This document shows positions 10,859 to 21,380 of a DNA stretch of 46,897 nt, in pieces. This DNA comes from Bacteroidales bacterium (GTDB lineage Bacteria > Bacteroidota > Bacteroidia > Bacteroidales > Marinilabiliaceae): contig JAKSBD010000372.1 of NCBI GenBank assembly GCA_022361295.1, positions 1-46,897 on the forward strand. Reading direction: 5' to 3'. Numbering within the stretch: position 1 is the first letter of the stretch; each line of letters starts with the position of its first letter. A program made the position numbers and the translations under genes. The notes beneath the pieces are model-generated. The model ran no database searches and was not told the DNA's origin. It saw only the letters and a list, made by a program, of their open reading frames with translations.

Positions 10859-11986
10859 TTAGTCAACGTAGAAAAAATCAGATATAATACTATCTGTAAT
10901 CATCTTTTTATCTTCTGATATATAGCAATAACCCTTATCAACTGTTACATTATTCTGCTCCAACTGATGCCTTAACTCATTACTGAAGTATTGTTTAATT
11001 ACTGAATTAAAAGCCTCCATTAAATCCAGTCTAAAACCTATTTGGGTACGTAAGCCAAGCATTATAAATTCATTATACCTATCTGTATCAGTAAGGCTTT
11101 CCATTTCAGAATATGTCTGTTCATTCATTAAAGCATGGCAATATTTCCTTATATCTCTGACATTCCATATTCTATTATTTCCATCAAAAGAATGAGCAGA
11201 AGGGCCTAAACCTAAATATTTTACACCGCTCCAGTAATTACTATTGTGTTTTGACTCTAATCCTTTTTTTGAGAAGTTAGAAATCTCATAATGTACAAAT
11301 CCTGCATTCTTTAGCTTTGAGACCAGGTAGTTAAACTGTTCAACACTGGATTCTTCCGGTACTTCTCTAAGCTTACCTTTCTTTAAATAGTCGTAGTAAA
11401 GAGTTCCTTTTTCAAACGTAAGATGATAGGCAGAGATATGTTGAACATCACTTTCAATGGCCAGGCGTACATTTTCTTTCCATTCATCGAAAGTCATATA
11501 GGGCAAGCCATAAATTAAATCAATACTCATGTTTTCAATACCATTCTCTTTAGCGACCTTAATAGCCTTTTGAGCTTGTTCAGCATTGTGTCGCCGGTTC
11601 ATTTTTCTAAGGTGTCCATCAAAAAAGCTTTGTATACCCATACTTAACCGATTGACTCCTAAATCAACTATACTCTTAATATAATCTGTACTTACATCAT
11701 CGGGATTTACTTCAAGCGTTAACTCCTTTAAATTTTCAAAAGAAGTATAATTCTTCAAGGTTTTAAGAATAGTATCCAGCTCATCAATAGATAAAGTTGA
11801 GGGAGTACCGCCACCAAAGTATATGGTTTGAATATCTTCTTTTAACAAAAAAGAATAATTTAGCTCTATTTCTTTACAAAGAGCTTTAATATATTCGTCT
11901 TTTAATTGTTGATCTGTCGTTTTGTAAAAATCACAATATGAACATCGTGTATAACAAAACGGAACATGTATGTAAATGCCTGCCAT
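10859..11986 (-). CDS. hemW: Radical SAM family heme chaperone HemW
   Basis: MAGIYIHVPFCYTRCSYCDFYK (CxxxCxxC), YFGGGTPSTL, EVNPDDV, RLSMGIQSF. Confidence 0.94.
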   Translation of the reverse strand: MAGIYIHVPFCYTRCSYCDFYKTTDQQLKDEYIKALCKEIELNYSFLLKEDIQTIYFGGGTPSTLSIDELDTILKTLKNYTSFENLKELTLEVNPDDVSTDYIKSIVDLGVNRLSMGIQSFFDGHLRKMNRRHNAEQAQKAIKVAKENGIENMSIDLIYGLPYMTFDEWKENVRLAIESDVQHISAYHLTFEKGTLYYDYLKKGKLREVPEESSVEQFNYLVSKLKNAGFVHYEISNFSKKGLESKHNSNYWSGVKYLGLGPSAHSFDGNNRIWNVRDIRKYCHALMNEQTYSEMESLTDTDRYNEFIMLGLRTQIGFRLDLMEAFNSVIKQYFSNELRHQLEQNNVTVDKGYCYISEDKKMITDSIISDFFYVD

Positions 11987-11995
11987 TACTAGGAT

Positions 11996-12011
11996 TGTTT
12001 CACGTGAAACA
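11996..12011. promoter_or_regulatory. parS-like site (ParB-binding palindrome)
   Basis: TGTTTCACGTGAAACA, an exact match to the classic 16-bp parS consensus TGTTnCACGTGAAACA; 10 bp upstream of hemW ATG. Confidence 0.85.
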
Positions 12012-12037
12012 CTGAAGAACAGTCGTTTATTAACCGG

Positions 12038-12046
12038 TTATCAACA
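12038..12046 (+). promoter_or_regulatory. DnaA-box-like motif TTATCAACA (copy 1)
   Basis: TTATCAACA, one mismatch from TTATCCACA; 27 bp from the parS palindrome. Confidence 0.4.
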
Positions 12047-12069
12047 GTTTTTAAACATTAAAATCAAAC

Positions 12070-12078
12070 TTATCAACA
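12070..12078 (+). promoter_or_regulatory. DnaA-box-like motif TTATCAACA (copy 2)
   Basis: Second identical TTATCAACA in the same orientation, 32 bp from copy 1, in an AT-rich spacer. Confidence 0.4.
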
Positions 12079-12092
12079 TATAAAACCACCAG

Positions 12093-12515
12093 ATGTATTA
12101 TTTAAAAAAATACCACAAAACTTTAAGTATAATTTTAATAATTACAGCCTTAAGCCTTGTAAATACCTCCAAAATAGAACCGGATAACCTGCCAGTTATA
12201 CCACATTTTGACAAAATTGTTCATTTCCTGATGTATTTCACATTGGGATTTGTGTTTATGTTTGAATATTACATTCACCATCATAAGACCATCACACGCA
12301 TTTCAAAAATTTTAATTCTTCCTCTAATATATGGCGGAATAATGGAGATTTTACAATATACAATTACGCCATACCGCAGTGGTGACTGGTGGGATATGTT
12401 GGCTAACGGCTGCGGTATTTTTGCAGCATTTGGTGCTGTAGCTTATTTCAGGAATAACATCTTTTTTAAAAAGTGGATGCTATTCCCATTAAAGCAGCCA
12501 ATGTTTAAAGCTTAA
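12093..12515 (+). CDS. VanZ family protein
   Basis: IPHFDKIVHFLMYFTLGFVF...GGIMEILQYTITPYRSGDWWDMLANGCG, typical VanZ-like pattern. Confidence 0.85.
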   Translation: MYYLKKYHKTLSIILIITALSLVNTSKIEPDNLPVIPHFDKIVHFLMYFTLGFVFMFEYYIHHHKTITRISKILILPLIYGGIMEILQYTITPYRSGDWWDMLANGCGIFAAFGAVAYFRNNIFFKKWMLFPLKQPMFKA

Positions 12516-12948
12516 TGTAATCAGATTTTTCTTCCATATTTTCGAGAATCTTAGCGATTGTCTCATTTGAAAAGAAATCGAACATTTGTTTACGAATAGA
12601 GCTGTACTGATCATGTACCGGGCAAGCATAACCTTCATCACTATTGCTTTTACATGAGTGCATACCAATTAAACAATTGGTAAATACATCACTTCCATCA
12701 ATAATAGATACGATATCGTAAAGTGTAATTTCTTCAGCCGGACGCCCAATACTAAAACCACCATGAGGCCCTTTTGTACTTTTCAATAGTTTTTGCTTAG
12801 CCAGGCTTTGCAGAATTTTACCAAGAAAAGGTGTTGGAATATCCAGATCTTTGGAAATCTGTTTAATACCAATTTTTTTTCCATCTTCATCATTTACAGC
12901 CAAATAAATAACTGCACGAATGGCATATTTACAAGTGTTTGATAACAT
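12505..12948 (-). CDS. Rrf2 family transcriptional regulator
   Basis: MLSNTCKYAIRAVIYLAV...IGIKQISKDLDIPTPFLGKILQSLAKQKLLKSTKGPHGGFSIGRPAEEITLYDIVSIIDG; Cys residues in the C-terminal region. Confidence 0.93.
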   Translation of the reverse strand: MLSNTCKYAIRAVIYLAVNDEDGKKIGIKQISKDLDIPTPFLGKILQSLAKQKLLKSTKGPHGGFSIGRPAEEITLYDIVSIIDGSDVFTNCLIGMHSCKSNSDEGYACPVHDQYSSIRKQMFDFFSNETIAKILENMEEKSDYIKL

Positions 12949-12993
12949 TTTTATTGAGTTTGTGGCTAAGGTAATAAAATCATTAAAAAACCT

Positions 12994-14364
12994 TTATCTC
13001 TTTATATGCTTTTTCCACTGCTCGTTAAATGTTTTTGGCGCAAAAGGGGATAATGCCTTTCTTCTTCCAATAAATTTATTCTTGACTATTGATAACAGTT
13101 TACTCTTTAACTTACCACCCAACCAATTCATGTGTTGCCGACTTGATAAAATTTTGAATAAAACAGAACTTGTTCCTTTATCAAATGAAGATTGGTATGC
13201 CTGAGCAGCCTGACGATTGGATAGTAACATATCGGTCAGTGGTATTTTAACCGGACAAACCTCTTCACATTTTCCACATAATGAAGAAGCAAAACTAAGA
13301 TGATTATATTCTCCGAAGTTTTTGAAATGTGGTGATAATACCGATCCTATTGGTCCGCTATAGGTTGTACTATAACTATATCCTCCTATGTTTTTGTATA
13401 CAGGACAAGCATTAAGGCACGCTCCGCAACGAATACATTTTAGTGAATTTTGAACAGATGTGTTCTTATAGATATCTGAACGCTTATTGTCCAACAGAAA
13501 TATAATCATCCGCTCAGGACCATCAACTTCATGCTTCTTTTTGGGGCCAAAGAATAAATTACTGTATACAGTTAATTGCTGACCAGTTCCATGGGCAGCC
13601 AACAATGGCCAGAAGAGTGGCAATTGGTCTACTCCTGGAATTATTTTCTCAATACCGGCAATGACAATATGAAGTTTAGGAAATGAAGCAGATAAAAGGG
13701 CATTTCCTTCATTTTCGGTAACAGCCACAGCTCCTTCATTGGCACACAAAAAATTAGCACCGGTAACCCCTGCATCAGCATTAATAAACTTCTCTCTTAA
13801 CAAGTTTCTAACAAAACCTGTTAATTCCTCAGCTGATAAGGATTTATCGGTATCAAAATGCTCATTAAATAAATCAGCTATATCTTGCTTTGACTTATGC
13901 ATTGCCGGAGTTACAATATGATATGGCTTTTCTCCGGCAACTTGCACTATAAATTCACCTAAGTCTGTTTCAACAGATTCAATACCTCTATTCTCGAGGT
14001 GGTGATTTAATTCAACCTCTTCCGTCACCATCGATTTACTTTTTACAAGCATCCTGGTATTCTCTGCTTGTAAAATAGCGGATAACTGTTGAATTAAATC
14101 AACTGAATTTTCGGCCCACAGAACTTCAGCACCATTACTGGTCGCATTATTTTCAAAAGATTCCAGATAATAAGAAAGATTTGCAATTACATTATCCTTT
14201 ATTGCTGAAGCGGTTTCTTTAGCGAGCGATAAATTGTCATACCTTTTTTTCCCCGCAATAACCGCCGTATCATATTTTGACATATTAAAATGGATAATAC
14301 GACGATGGCTTATATCGGCTGAAACTCGGGCAGCGTCCTTTTTAAAAGTATGAACAGTACTCAA
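12994..14364 (-). CDS. LutB/LldF-type lactate utilization iron-sulfur protein (LUD domain)
   Basis: Two ferredoxin-type clusters CIRCGACLNACPVYKNIGG and SLCGKCEEVCPVKIPL; TGANFLCANEGAVAVTENEGNALL; IAGIEKIIPG. Confidence 0.9.
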   Translation of the reverse strand: MSTVHTFKKDAARVSADISHRRIIHFNMSKYDTAVIAGKKRYDNLSLAKETASAIKDNVIANLSYYLESFENNATSNGAEVLWAENSVDLIQQLSAILQAENTRMLVKSKSMVTEEVELNHHLENRGIESVETDLGEFIVQVAGEKPYHIVTPAMHKSKQDIADLFNEHFDTDKSLSAEELTGFVRNLLREKFINADAGVTGANFLCANEGAVAVTENEGNALLSASFPKLHIVIAGIEKIIPGVDQLPLFWPLLAAHGTGQQLTVYSNLFFGPKKKHEVDGPERMIIFLLDNKRSDIYKNTSVQNSLKCIRCGACLNACPVYKNIGGYSYSTTYSGPIGSVLSPHFKNFGEYNHLSFASSLCGKCEEVCPVKIPLTDMLLSNRQAAQAYQSSFDKGTSSVLFKILSSRQHMNWLGGKLKSKLLSIVKNKFIGRRKALSPFAPKTFNEQWKKHIKR

Positions 14365-14370
14365 TAAGAT

Positions 14371-14811
14371 CTATTTTACAGGAATTTTATCTATACGATT
14401 TTGGTGTCTACCACCTTCAAATTCGGTATTAACAAACTTATCAACAATATTGATAGCAAGTTCTTCAGTCACATAACGACCTGGAACAGTGCAGATATTA
14501 GCATTATTATGCAGGCGGGCCATCTCAGAGATTTCAACATTCCAACAAAGAGCTGCACGAATTCCCTGATGTTTATTAACAGTCATGTTAATACCATTTC
14601 CACTACCACAAACAGCAATACCAATTTCATATTCTTTGTTTTCAACGGCACTGGCCATAGGGTGAGCATAATCGGCATAATCAGTACTCTCCTCTGAATA
14701 AGTACCATAGTCTTTTACTTCAACACCTTTTTCAACTAAAAAACGTTTAATGGCTTCTTTGGCCGGGTAACCAGCATGGTCAGCCGCTAATGCTACAGAT
14801 TTAAAAATCAT
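14371..14811 (-). CDS. rpiB: Ribose 5-phosphate isomerase B
   Basis: MIFKSVALAADHAGYPAKEAIKRFL...DYADYAHPMASAVENKEYEIGIAVCGSGNGINMTVNKHQGIRAALCWN. ATG at 14811 is the likely start rather than 14850. Confidence 0.95.
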   Translation of the reverse strand: MIFKSVALAADHAGYPAKEAIKRFLVEKGVEVKDYGTYSEESTDYADYAHPMASAVENKEYEIGIAVCGSGNGINMTVNKHQGIRAALCWNVEISEMARLHNNANICTVPGRYVTEELAINIVDKFVNTEFEGGRHQNRIDKIPVK

Positions 14812-14826
14812 CTTATTTTTTTTTGA

Positions 14827-14834
14827 CAAAGATA
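14827..14834 (-). promoter_or_regulatory. Bacteroidota-type -7 promoter element for rpiB
   Basis: CAAAGATA on + = TATCTTTG on -, matching TAnnTTTG, 16 nt upstream of the rpiB ATG. No clear -33 element. Confidence 0.4.
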
Positions 14835-15270
14835 GTGATGCTTTATGCATTTTAAAACATGTTAAAAAACCTGTTGTTTAATGTTAACAACCTGTGAACT
14901 TTCTTTGATTAATATTTAAAACTTTGACTTGTTAATCTGAGGGATAATTACAATACAAACATGTATTTCAATTTGTGATGTTGGTAAGCGATTAATTTTA
15001 TCTTGATTTTTAAACCGTTTTTAACCCCGCTTTAAACATTAACAAACAAAGAAATTATTAAATTTGAACCCTATTAACAGTTTGTTGAAATAGTTTAAAA
15101 TCTAATTAATATCAATGAATTAACAGAATATAAACATGTTAATAAGCAGTTAGTAATCGTTAGATTTATGGTAATAACCAGACAAACAAACTTTATTAAT
15201 TAAAAATACTAACCTTACTAACAGGATATCATTATTACTATATTTTTAAAATTTCTTTTTACTATATAAT

Positions 15271-16266
15271 ATGAATATAAAAGATAGTTGGTTGAAAAGT
15301 GGATATGTGAATGAACCGGTTCCAACCGATATAGATATTAAAAAAGAAATCGTTCGTTTGAAAGAAGAGAAGGATGCTATAATTATGGCTCATTTCTATC
15401 AGACAGACGAAATTCAGGACATTGCGGACTTTGTTGGGGATAGTTTAGCCCTGGCACAAGAAGCGGCTAAAACAGACGCTAAAATCATTGTTTTGGCAGG
15501 TGTTCACTTCATGGGTGAAACTGCAAAAATTCTCTCGCCTGAAAAATTAGTATTGGTTCCGGATTTAAATGCAGGTTGTAGTCTTGCTGACAGCTGTCCT
15601 CCGGAAGAGTTTAAAGCTTTTGTTGATAAACATCCGGACCATACAGTACTAACGTATGTTAATACTACAGCGAAAATTAAAGCTTTATCTGATATTGTGG
15701 TAACTTCAACCAACGCTAAAAATGTTGTTGACAGTCTACCGAACGATCAAAAGATAATTTTTGGACCTGACCGTAATCTTGGTAATTATTTAAATAGTAT
15801 TACGGGAAGAGAGATGATACTTTGGGATGGTGCCTGCCATGTACATGAAAAGTTTTCTGTTGAAAAGATTGTTGATTTAAAAAAGGAGCATCCTGATGCT
15901 GTTGTATTAGCACACCCAGAGTGTAAAAAGCCTCTTTTATTACTGGCTGACTTTGTTGGTAGTACTGCAGCTCTGCTTAAGCACACTATTAATAGTGACG
16001 CCACTAAATTTATTGTTGCCACTGAATCTGGTATTATTCATCAGATGCAGAAGGAGAGTCCAGATAAAGAATTTATTCCTGCTCCCCCTAATGATTCAAC
16101 ATGTGCATGCAACGATTGTGAGTACATGAAATTGAATACACTTGAAAAATTGTATAACTCCTTAAAATTCGAATGGCCTTCAATTGATGTAGAAGAGGAT
16201 ATTCGAGCAGAGGCTGTTAAACCAATTAATAGAATGCTGGATATTTCAAAGAAAGCCGGCCTTTAA
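15271..16266 (+). CDS. nadA: Quinolinate synthase
   Basis: IIMAHFYQTDEIQDIADFVGDSLALAQEA; VLVPDLNAGCSLADSCP; GPDRNLGNYL; HPEC; CACNDCEYMKLNTLEKLY. Confidence 0.97.
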   Translation: MNIKDSWLKSGYVNEPVPTDIDIKKEIVRLKEEKDAIIMAHFYQTDEIQDIADFVGDSLALAQEAAKTDAKIIVLAGVHFMGETAKILSPEKLVLVPDLNAGCSLADSCPPEEFKAFVDKHPDHTVLTYVNTTAKIKALSDIVVTSTNAKNVVDSLPNDQKIIFGPDRNLGNYLNSITGREMILWDGACHVHEKFSVEKIVDLKKEHPDAVVLAHPECKKPLLLLADFVGSTAALLKHTINSDATKFIVATESGIIHQMQKESPDKEFIPAPPNDSTCACNDCEYMKLNTLEKLYNSLKFEWPSIDVEEDIRAEAVKPINRMLDISKKAGL

Positions 16267-16289
16267 ACCTTTAATGAACCCAACCTGTA

Positions 16290-16679
16290 ATGGAAAAGCT
16301 TGAACATCCTGTATCTGTTTTATTGGTAGAAGATAATGTGTTGAATCAGAAACTGATTTTTCTAAACCTTTCAAAGTATGGGTTTAAGATTGATATAGCT
16401 AACCATGGTCGTGAAGCCATGGAAAAGCTCGAACATGGTCAATATGATTTAATCCTTATGGATTTAATGATGCCGATTATGGACGGTTTGGAAACGACAG
16501 TTGCTATACGTGAAAAGGAAAAAGTAACTAAACAACATATGCCTATTGTCGGCTTAACAGCTAACACTTATGATGCTGATCGTGAAAAGTGTTTGTCATA
16601 TGGAATGGATGAGTACATGGCAAAACCTTTTGATCTTCAGGAATTCTTCAATAATTTAAAAAAATTGAATATAATTTAA
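16290..16679 (+). CDS. Stand-alone receiver-domain response regulator
   Basis: [60 protein letters not shown]...[29 protein letters not shown]; no output domain. Confidence 0.94.
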   Translation: MEKLEHPVSVLLVEDNVLNQKLIFLNLSKYGFKIDIANHGREAMEKLEHGQYDLILMDLMMPIMDGLETTVAIREKEKVTKQHMPIVGLTANTYDADREKCLSYGMDEYMAKPFDLQEFFNNLKKLNII

Positions 16680-16686
16680 GCTGTTT

Positions 16687-17700
16687 ATGACTTTCGACAT
16701 AAGAGGTAATGGAGATACTGAAAAAGAGTTGGAAAAGGCATTGAGGCCGCTTTCTTTCTCTGATTTTAAAGGACAGGATAAAATTGTCGAAAATCTTGAA
16801 ATTTTTGTACAGGCTGCAAAAATGCGTGGTGATGCACTTGATCATGTTTTACTTCATGGACCTCCTGGATTAGGTAAAACTACCTTATCAAATATTATTG
16901 CTCACCAATTAGGAGTAGGGTTTAAATTAACCAGCGGCCCAGTGTTGGATAAACCTGGTGACCTGGCCGGTATATTAACTAGTCTTGAAGAAAACGATGT
17001 GTTGTTTATTGATGAAATTCATCGATTAAGTCCTGTTGTTGAAGAGTATTTGTATAGTGCTATGGAAGATTTCAGAATCGATATTGTTATAGACAAAGGT
17101 CCTGGAGCACGAAGTATTCAAATTGATTTAAATCCTTTTACACTAATTGGGGCTACAACAAGAAGTGGTTTACTTACTGCCCCTTTAAGGGCCAGATTTG
17201 GAATTAACAGTCACCTGGAATATTACAATTCAGAAACTATAGCTCATATCATTGAACGTTCAGCTGATATTTTAGAAGTGAGAATTCATCAGAATGCTGC
17301 TGACGAAATTGCGCGTCGTAGCCGAGGAACTCCGCGTATTGCTAATGCATTGCTTCGTAGGGTCAGGGATTTTGCCCAGGTTAAAGGTGATGGAACTATA
17401 AATATCGATATCAGTAAGTTGGCGCTTAATGCATTAAATATTGATACTTTTGGATTAGACACGATGGACCATAAGATCTTGTTAACACTTATTGATAAGT
17501 TTAACGGCGGTCCTGTTGGAGTTAATACAATAGCTACTGCTGTGGGTGAAGACGCCGGTACTATTGAAGAAGTTTATGAGCCTTTTTTAATTATGGAGGG
17601 ATTTATAAAACGTACACCCCGGGGCCGAATGGCTACAGCGCATGCATATGAGCATTTGGGCCGAGAAACGAATTTAAACCAGGGAACCCTATTTTCTTAA
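16687..17700 (+). CDS. ruvB: Holliday junction DNA helicase RuvB
   Basis: [73 protein letters not shown]. Confidence 0.98.
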   Translation: MTFDIRGNGDTEKELEKALRPLSFSDFKGQDKIVENLEIFVQAAKMRGDALDHVLLHGPPGLGKTTLSNIIAHQLGVGFKLTSGPVLDKPGDLAGILTSLEENDVLFIDEIHRLSPVVEEYLYSAMEDFRIDIVIDKGPGARSIQIDLNPFTLIGATTRSGLLTAPLRARFGINSHLEYYNSETIAHIIERSADILEVRIHQNAADEIARRSRGTPRIANALLRRVRDFAQVKGDGTINIDISKLALNALNIDTFGLDTMDHKILLTLIDKFNGGPVGVNTIATAVGEDAGTIEEVYEPFLIMEGFIKRTPRGRMATAHAYEHLGRETNLNQGTLFS

Positions 17701-17704
17701 TATT

Positions 17705-19174
17705 TTGAGTAAACTAAAAAAGCTAGCCGGTGATACAATCATCTATGGACTTAGTACTATTCTTGGAAGATTGTTGAATTGGCTTTTGATGCCATTCTAC
17801 ATTCGAACACTCGATAAGGTGGAGTTCGGAGGTGTAGTTAATATTTACAGCTATATAGCAGTTGTTCTTGTATTACTGACACTAGGTTTTGAAACAGGAT
17901 ACTTTCGATTTATCAAGGAACATAAGCGAGAGGTATTACTGAAGAACCTTGGAGCTGTCATAACTCTTTTCAGCCTTGTATTCGTTTGTTTGGTTTATGT
18001 ATTTATATCTTCTATTACCCAGGTGCTTGGAAATGAGTATTTAATTGAAGATTATTTCGTTATTGCTGCTGCTATTGTTGCTATTGATGCTATTACGAGT
18101 ATCCCATTTGCCGATTTAAGAATTCAAAATCGAACTACTCGTTTTGCTACTTTAAAGTTCGTTTCAGTTCTTTTAAATATCGGATTTAACGTTTTCTTCC
18201 TTGTTATTTGCCCTTATCTGCTAAAAGAGGGATATGACTCCATTGAGGTAATATTTGATCAAAATAACAAGCTCTATTACGTTTTTGTATCAAATCTTTT
18301 GAGTTCACTTATTATTAGTATTTTCTTAATCCCCAAAATGCTGTTTGTAAAAGCTTCTTATAAACCGGATTTAATTAAGAAAGTAGTACATTATTCCTCT
18401 CCAATTATGGTTGTTGGATTATTTGGAATGCTAATACAGAATATTGATAAGATACTGATGGTTCACCTGATCAATTATGATTTTATGGATCCTTTGGAAG
18501 CGCTTGGTATATATGGGGCAAATTATAAAATAGGAATACTGATGGCCTTATTTATTCAATCTTATCGTTTAGCTTTTGAACCCTTCTTTTTTAAAGAAGG
18601 TAAGCAAAATGCATCCAAAGAATTGTATGCAAGAATCATGAAGTATTTTGTCATTTTTGGATGTATTATATATGTTGGAGTTCTTGTCTTTATTGACGTG
18701 GTAAATATCCTTTTACTGCCTGAATATTATGAAGGAAATATTATTATTCCTTTCATCCTTATGGGACAATTATTTTTTGGTATTTATTATTCTTTATCGT
18801 TGTGGTATAAATTAACAGACCGGACGAATTATGGTGCATTGATTAGTGGAATTGGGGCTATATTGGTTATAATTGGTAATATTGTTTTAGTACCACTTAT
18901 CGGATATATTGGTGCAGCTATTAGTTCGTTTTGTTGTTTCTTAATTATGACTTTAATTTCCTATTTCTTAGGACAAAAATATTATCCTATTGATTATCCT
19001 GTTTTCAGGATAATATTACATATAATAGTTGCCATTTTAATTGTTTATGTAAGTAATCAATTGGGTTCTGATAATCTATTATTTCATTATGCCATCAAAG
19101 GCACTATATTTGTTAGTTATTTTGCTTTTCTTTATATAATTGAAAGAAAAGAGTTCATTAAAATTTTGTCATGA
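17705..19174 (+). CDS. Oligosaccharide flippase family protein (Wzx/MATE-like polysaccharide exporter)
   Basis: Multi-TM protein starting [36 protein letters not shown] start. Confidence 0.9.
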   Translation: MSKLKKLAGDTIIYGLSTILGRLLNWLLMPFYIRTLDKVEFGGVVNIYSYIAVVLVLLTLGFETGYFRFIKEHKREVLLKNLGAVITLFSLVFVCLVYVFISSITQVLGNEYLIEDYFVIAAAIVAIDAITSIPFADLRIQNRTTRFATLKFVSVLLNIGFNVFFLVICPYLLKEGYDSIEVIFDQNNKLYYVFVSNLLSSLIISIFLIPKMLFVKASYKPDLIKKVVHYSSPIMVVGLFGMLIQNIDKILMVHLINYDFMDPLEALGIYGANYKIGILMALFIQSYRLAFEPFFFKEGKQNASKELYARIMKYFVIFGCIIYVGVLVFIDVVNILLLPEYYEGNIIIPFILMGQLFFGIYYSLSLWYKLTDRTNYGALISGIGAILVIIGNIVLVPLIGYIGAAISSFCCFLIMTLISYFLGQKYYPIDYPVFRIILHIIVAILIVYVSNQLGSDNLLFHYAIKGTIFVSYFAFLYIIERKEFIKILS

Positions 19175-19608
19175 CACAAGTTCAAATCATTAATAAAAGT
19201 AAACACGCATTACCGGGGTATAGTACAGAACATTCTGCTGGTATGGATCTAAGGGCTAATATTGATGGTCCTGTTGTATTAAAACCTTTACAACGTGTTT
19301 TAATTCCAACAGGTTTATTTATTCAATTACCTGATGGTCACGAAGCACAAATTCGCCCGAGAAGCGGTTTAGCTGCTAAATATGGAGTTACTGTGTTGAA
19401 TACCCCCGGAACTATTGATGCTGATTACAGAGGCGAAATAAAAGTCATTTTGGTTAACTTGTCTAATGAGGATTTTACCATTAATGATGGGGAAAGAATC
19501 TGCCAAATGGTAATTGCTCAGTATACAAAAGTGAGCTTAAAAGAAGTTGAAATTCTTGAAGAAAGTGTTAGAGGCAGTGGAGGCTTTGGGCACACCGGAA
19601 CTAATTAA
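19171..19608 (+). CDS. dut: dUTP diphosphatase
   Basis: [70 protein letters not shown]. Confidence 0.98.
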   Translation: MTQVQIINKSKHALPGYSTEHSAGMDLRANIDGPVVLKPLQRVLIPTGLFIQLPDGHEAQIRPRSGLAAKYGVTVLNTPGTIDADYRGEIKVILVNLSNEDFTINDGERICQMVIAQYTKVSLKEVEILEESVRGSGGFGHTGTN

Positions 19609-19634
19609 TTTTCACTGTTTAATTAACTATTGCA

Positions 19635-21380
19635 ATGTATATTAGATTCTTGTTTGTGGCCATTCTGTCATCCTTATTGATTGGATGTAATACTTTAAAG
19701 CCTGCCTCAGATGTTGACGTTAGTAAGGAACAAATTAAAAAGGTACAGCTAACGGATATACAAAAACGAAAGTTTGATTACTTTTTTTACGAAGCCAATC
19801 GTGAAAAAATGAAGGGTAATCTTGAGAAATCAGCTATGTATCTAACTGAATGCCTTAAGATTGATGCAACAAGTAGTGCGTCAATGTATGAGCTTGCAAA
19901 TATTCTGGTTGCTGGAAATGAGGTTGTAAAGGCTCAGGGTTTATTAGAAAGAGCTATTACAATTGAGCCACAGAATATTTGGTACCGATTAATGTTGGCT
20001 GAATTATACCAACAAAATAAAATGGGATTCCAGGCCATTAAATTATATGAACAAATTGTTACTGACTATCCTAATAATGACGAATATCTATACGGTTTAG
20101 CGCAAGTATACCAAAGAAATGGTGAAAATGATAAAGCTTTATCGGCTTATAATAAACTAGAGAAGCGTATTGGGTTAAATGAAGTAATTATTCTAGAAAA
20201 AGAAAAGATTCTGCTTGGTATTGGCAAGAAGAAGTCGGCATTGCAAGAGCTTAATAAATTGATTAAAAAGTATCCTGATGAAGCACGTTACTATGGTTTT
20301 ATAGCTGATTACTATCTGTACCTCGAAGATCATGAGAATGCGCGTCAATATTACAACATTGTGTTAGACAAAGATCCAGGGAATGTAACTGCCTATTTTA
20401 GCCTTGGTAATCTATCATTTCAATCTAAGGATACAGTACAGTTTGTCAATTATTATAAAAAAGGATTAGAGTCTAAGACTACTCCTTTTGAGCTAAAATT
20501 TCAGCGTATATTGCCCTTTTTAATGGATAGTAAAAACATTGAAAAGTATAAAGGCTTTTTAATTGAATTTTTAGATACAATAATTGAAGCTCATCCATAT
20601 GAAGCTATGGCTTATGTATACAAGGGTAATTTTTACCGTGCACTGAACGACAATGCAAATGCCTTGCTTGCCTACAAGGACGCTCTGTCCATTGAGGAGA
20701 AAAATGAATTAATCTGGCAGGATTATCTTCTTTTAATGCTCGACGGTCAGGATTTTAGTAAAATTTATGGTAATGCAAATGTTGCTTTAACTCATTTTCC
20801 CGATAATGCTTTCTTTTATTTAATTGCAGGAAGTTCAGCAGGTCAGTTAGATGACAATAAGGAGGCAATACGACTTCTTGAATTAGGGTTGACTAAAGTT
20901 GGTGAAAATAAGGCAATGGAAGCTCAGTTTTATGCCAATATTGGTGACATTGCCTATTCTGATGGTAATCCTGAAAAGGCATTTGATTCGTACGAGAAAT
21001 CGCTTAAAATTGATGAGCTTAATATTGTTGTGCTTAATAATTATAGCTATTACCTGACTCTGGAGGGCAAGGATTTAGATAGAGCTGAGCGTATGAGTAG
21101 TAAATGCGTTGAACTTGAACCAGGTAACTCTACCTACCTCGACACATATGCCTGGGTACTTTTTAAAAGAGAGCGTTATTTTGAAGCAAAATATATTATT
21201 GAAAGAGCCATTGATAATGGAGGTGGTGAAAGTGCTGTTATCGTTGAGCATTATGGTGATATTTTGTATAAAAATGGTAACGTGGATGGAGCTGTTATAC
21301 AATGGGAGAAGGCACTTAAAATGGGAAGTGAAAGCGCAACCATTAAAGAAAAGATAGAGACTAAAACATATATTGAGTAG
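19635..21380 (+). CDS. TPR-repeat lipoprotein
   Basis: Lipobox LSSLLIGCNTL; tandem TPR-like 34-aa repeats throughout. Confidence 0.9.
   Translation: MYIRFLFVAILSSLLIGCNTLKPASDVDVSKEQIKKVQLTDIQKRKFDYFFYEANREKMKGNLEKSAMYLTECLKIDATSSASMYELANILVAGNEVVKAQGLLERAITIEPQNIWYRLMLAELYQQNKMGFQAIKLYEQIVTDYPNNDEYLYGLAQVYQRNGENDKALSAYNKLEKRIGLNEVIILEKEKILLGIGKKKSALQELNKLIKKYPDEARYYGFIADYYLYLEDHENARQYYNIVLDKDPGNVTAYFSLGNLSFQSKDTVQFVNYYKKGLESKTTPFELKFQRILPFLMDSKNIEKYKGFLIEFLDTIIEAHPYEAMAYVYKGNFYRALNDNANALLAYKDALSIEEKNELIWQDYLLLMLDGQDFSKIYGNANVALTHFPDNAFFYLIAGSSAGQLDDNKEAIRLLELGLTKVGENKAMEAQFYANIGDIAYSDGNPEKAFDSYEKSLKIDELNIVVLNNYSYYLTLEGKDLDRAERMSSKCVELEPGNSTYLDTYAWVLFKRERYFEAKYIIERAIDNGGGESAVIVEHYGDILYKNGNVDGAVIQWEKALKMGSESATIKEKIETKTYIE

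Noticed and set aside
12920-13204. Various 60-100 aa ORFs antisense to or nested in confident genes (for example 12920..13204, 14401..14697, 15504..15713, 27552..27944, 37227..37532)
   Set aside because: They overlap strongly supported CDSs in other frames and show no recognisable domain; expected background from long AT-rich coding regions.
16290-16679. Two-component system at the stand-alone response regulator
   Set aside because: No histidine kinase is encoded nearby; only the receiver domain is present.
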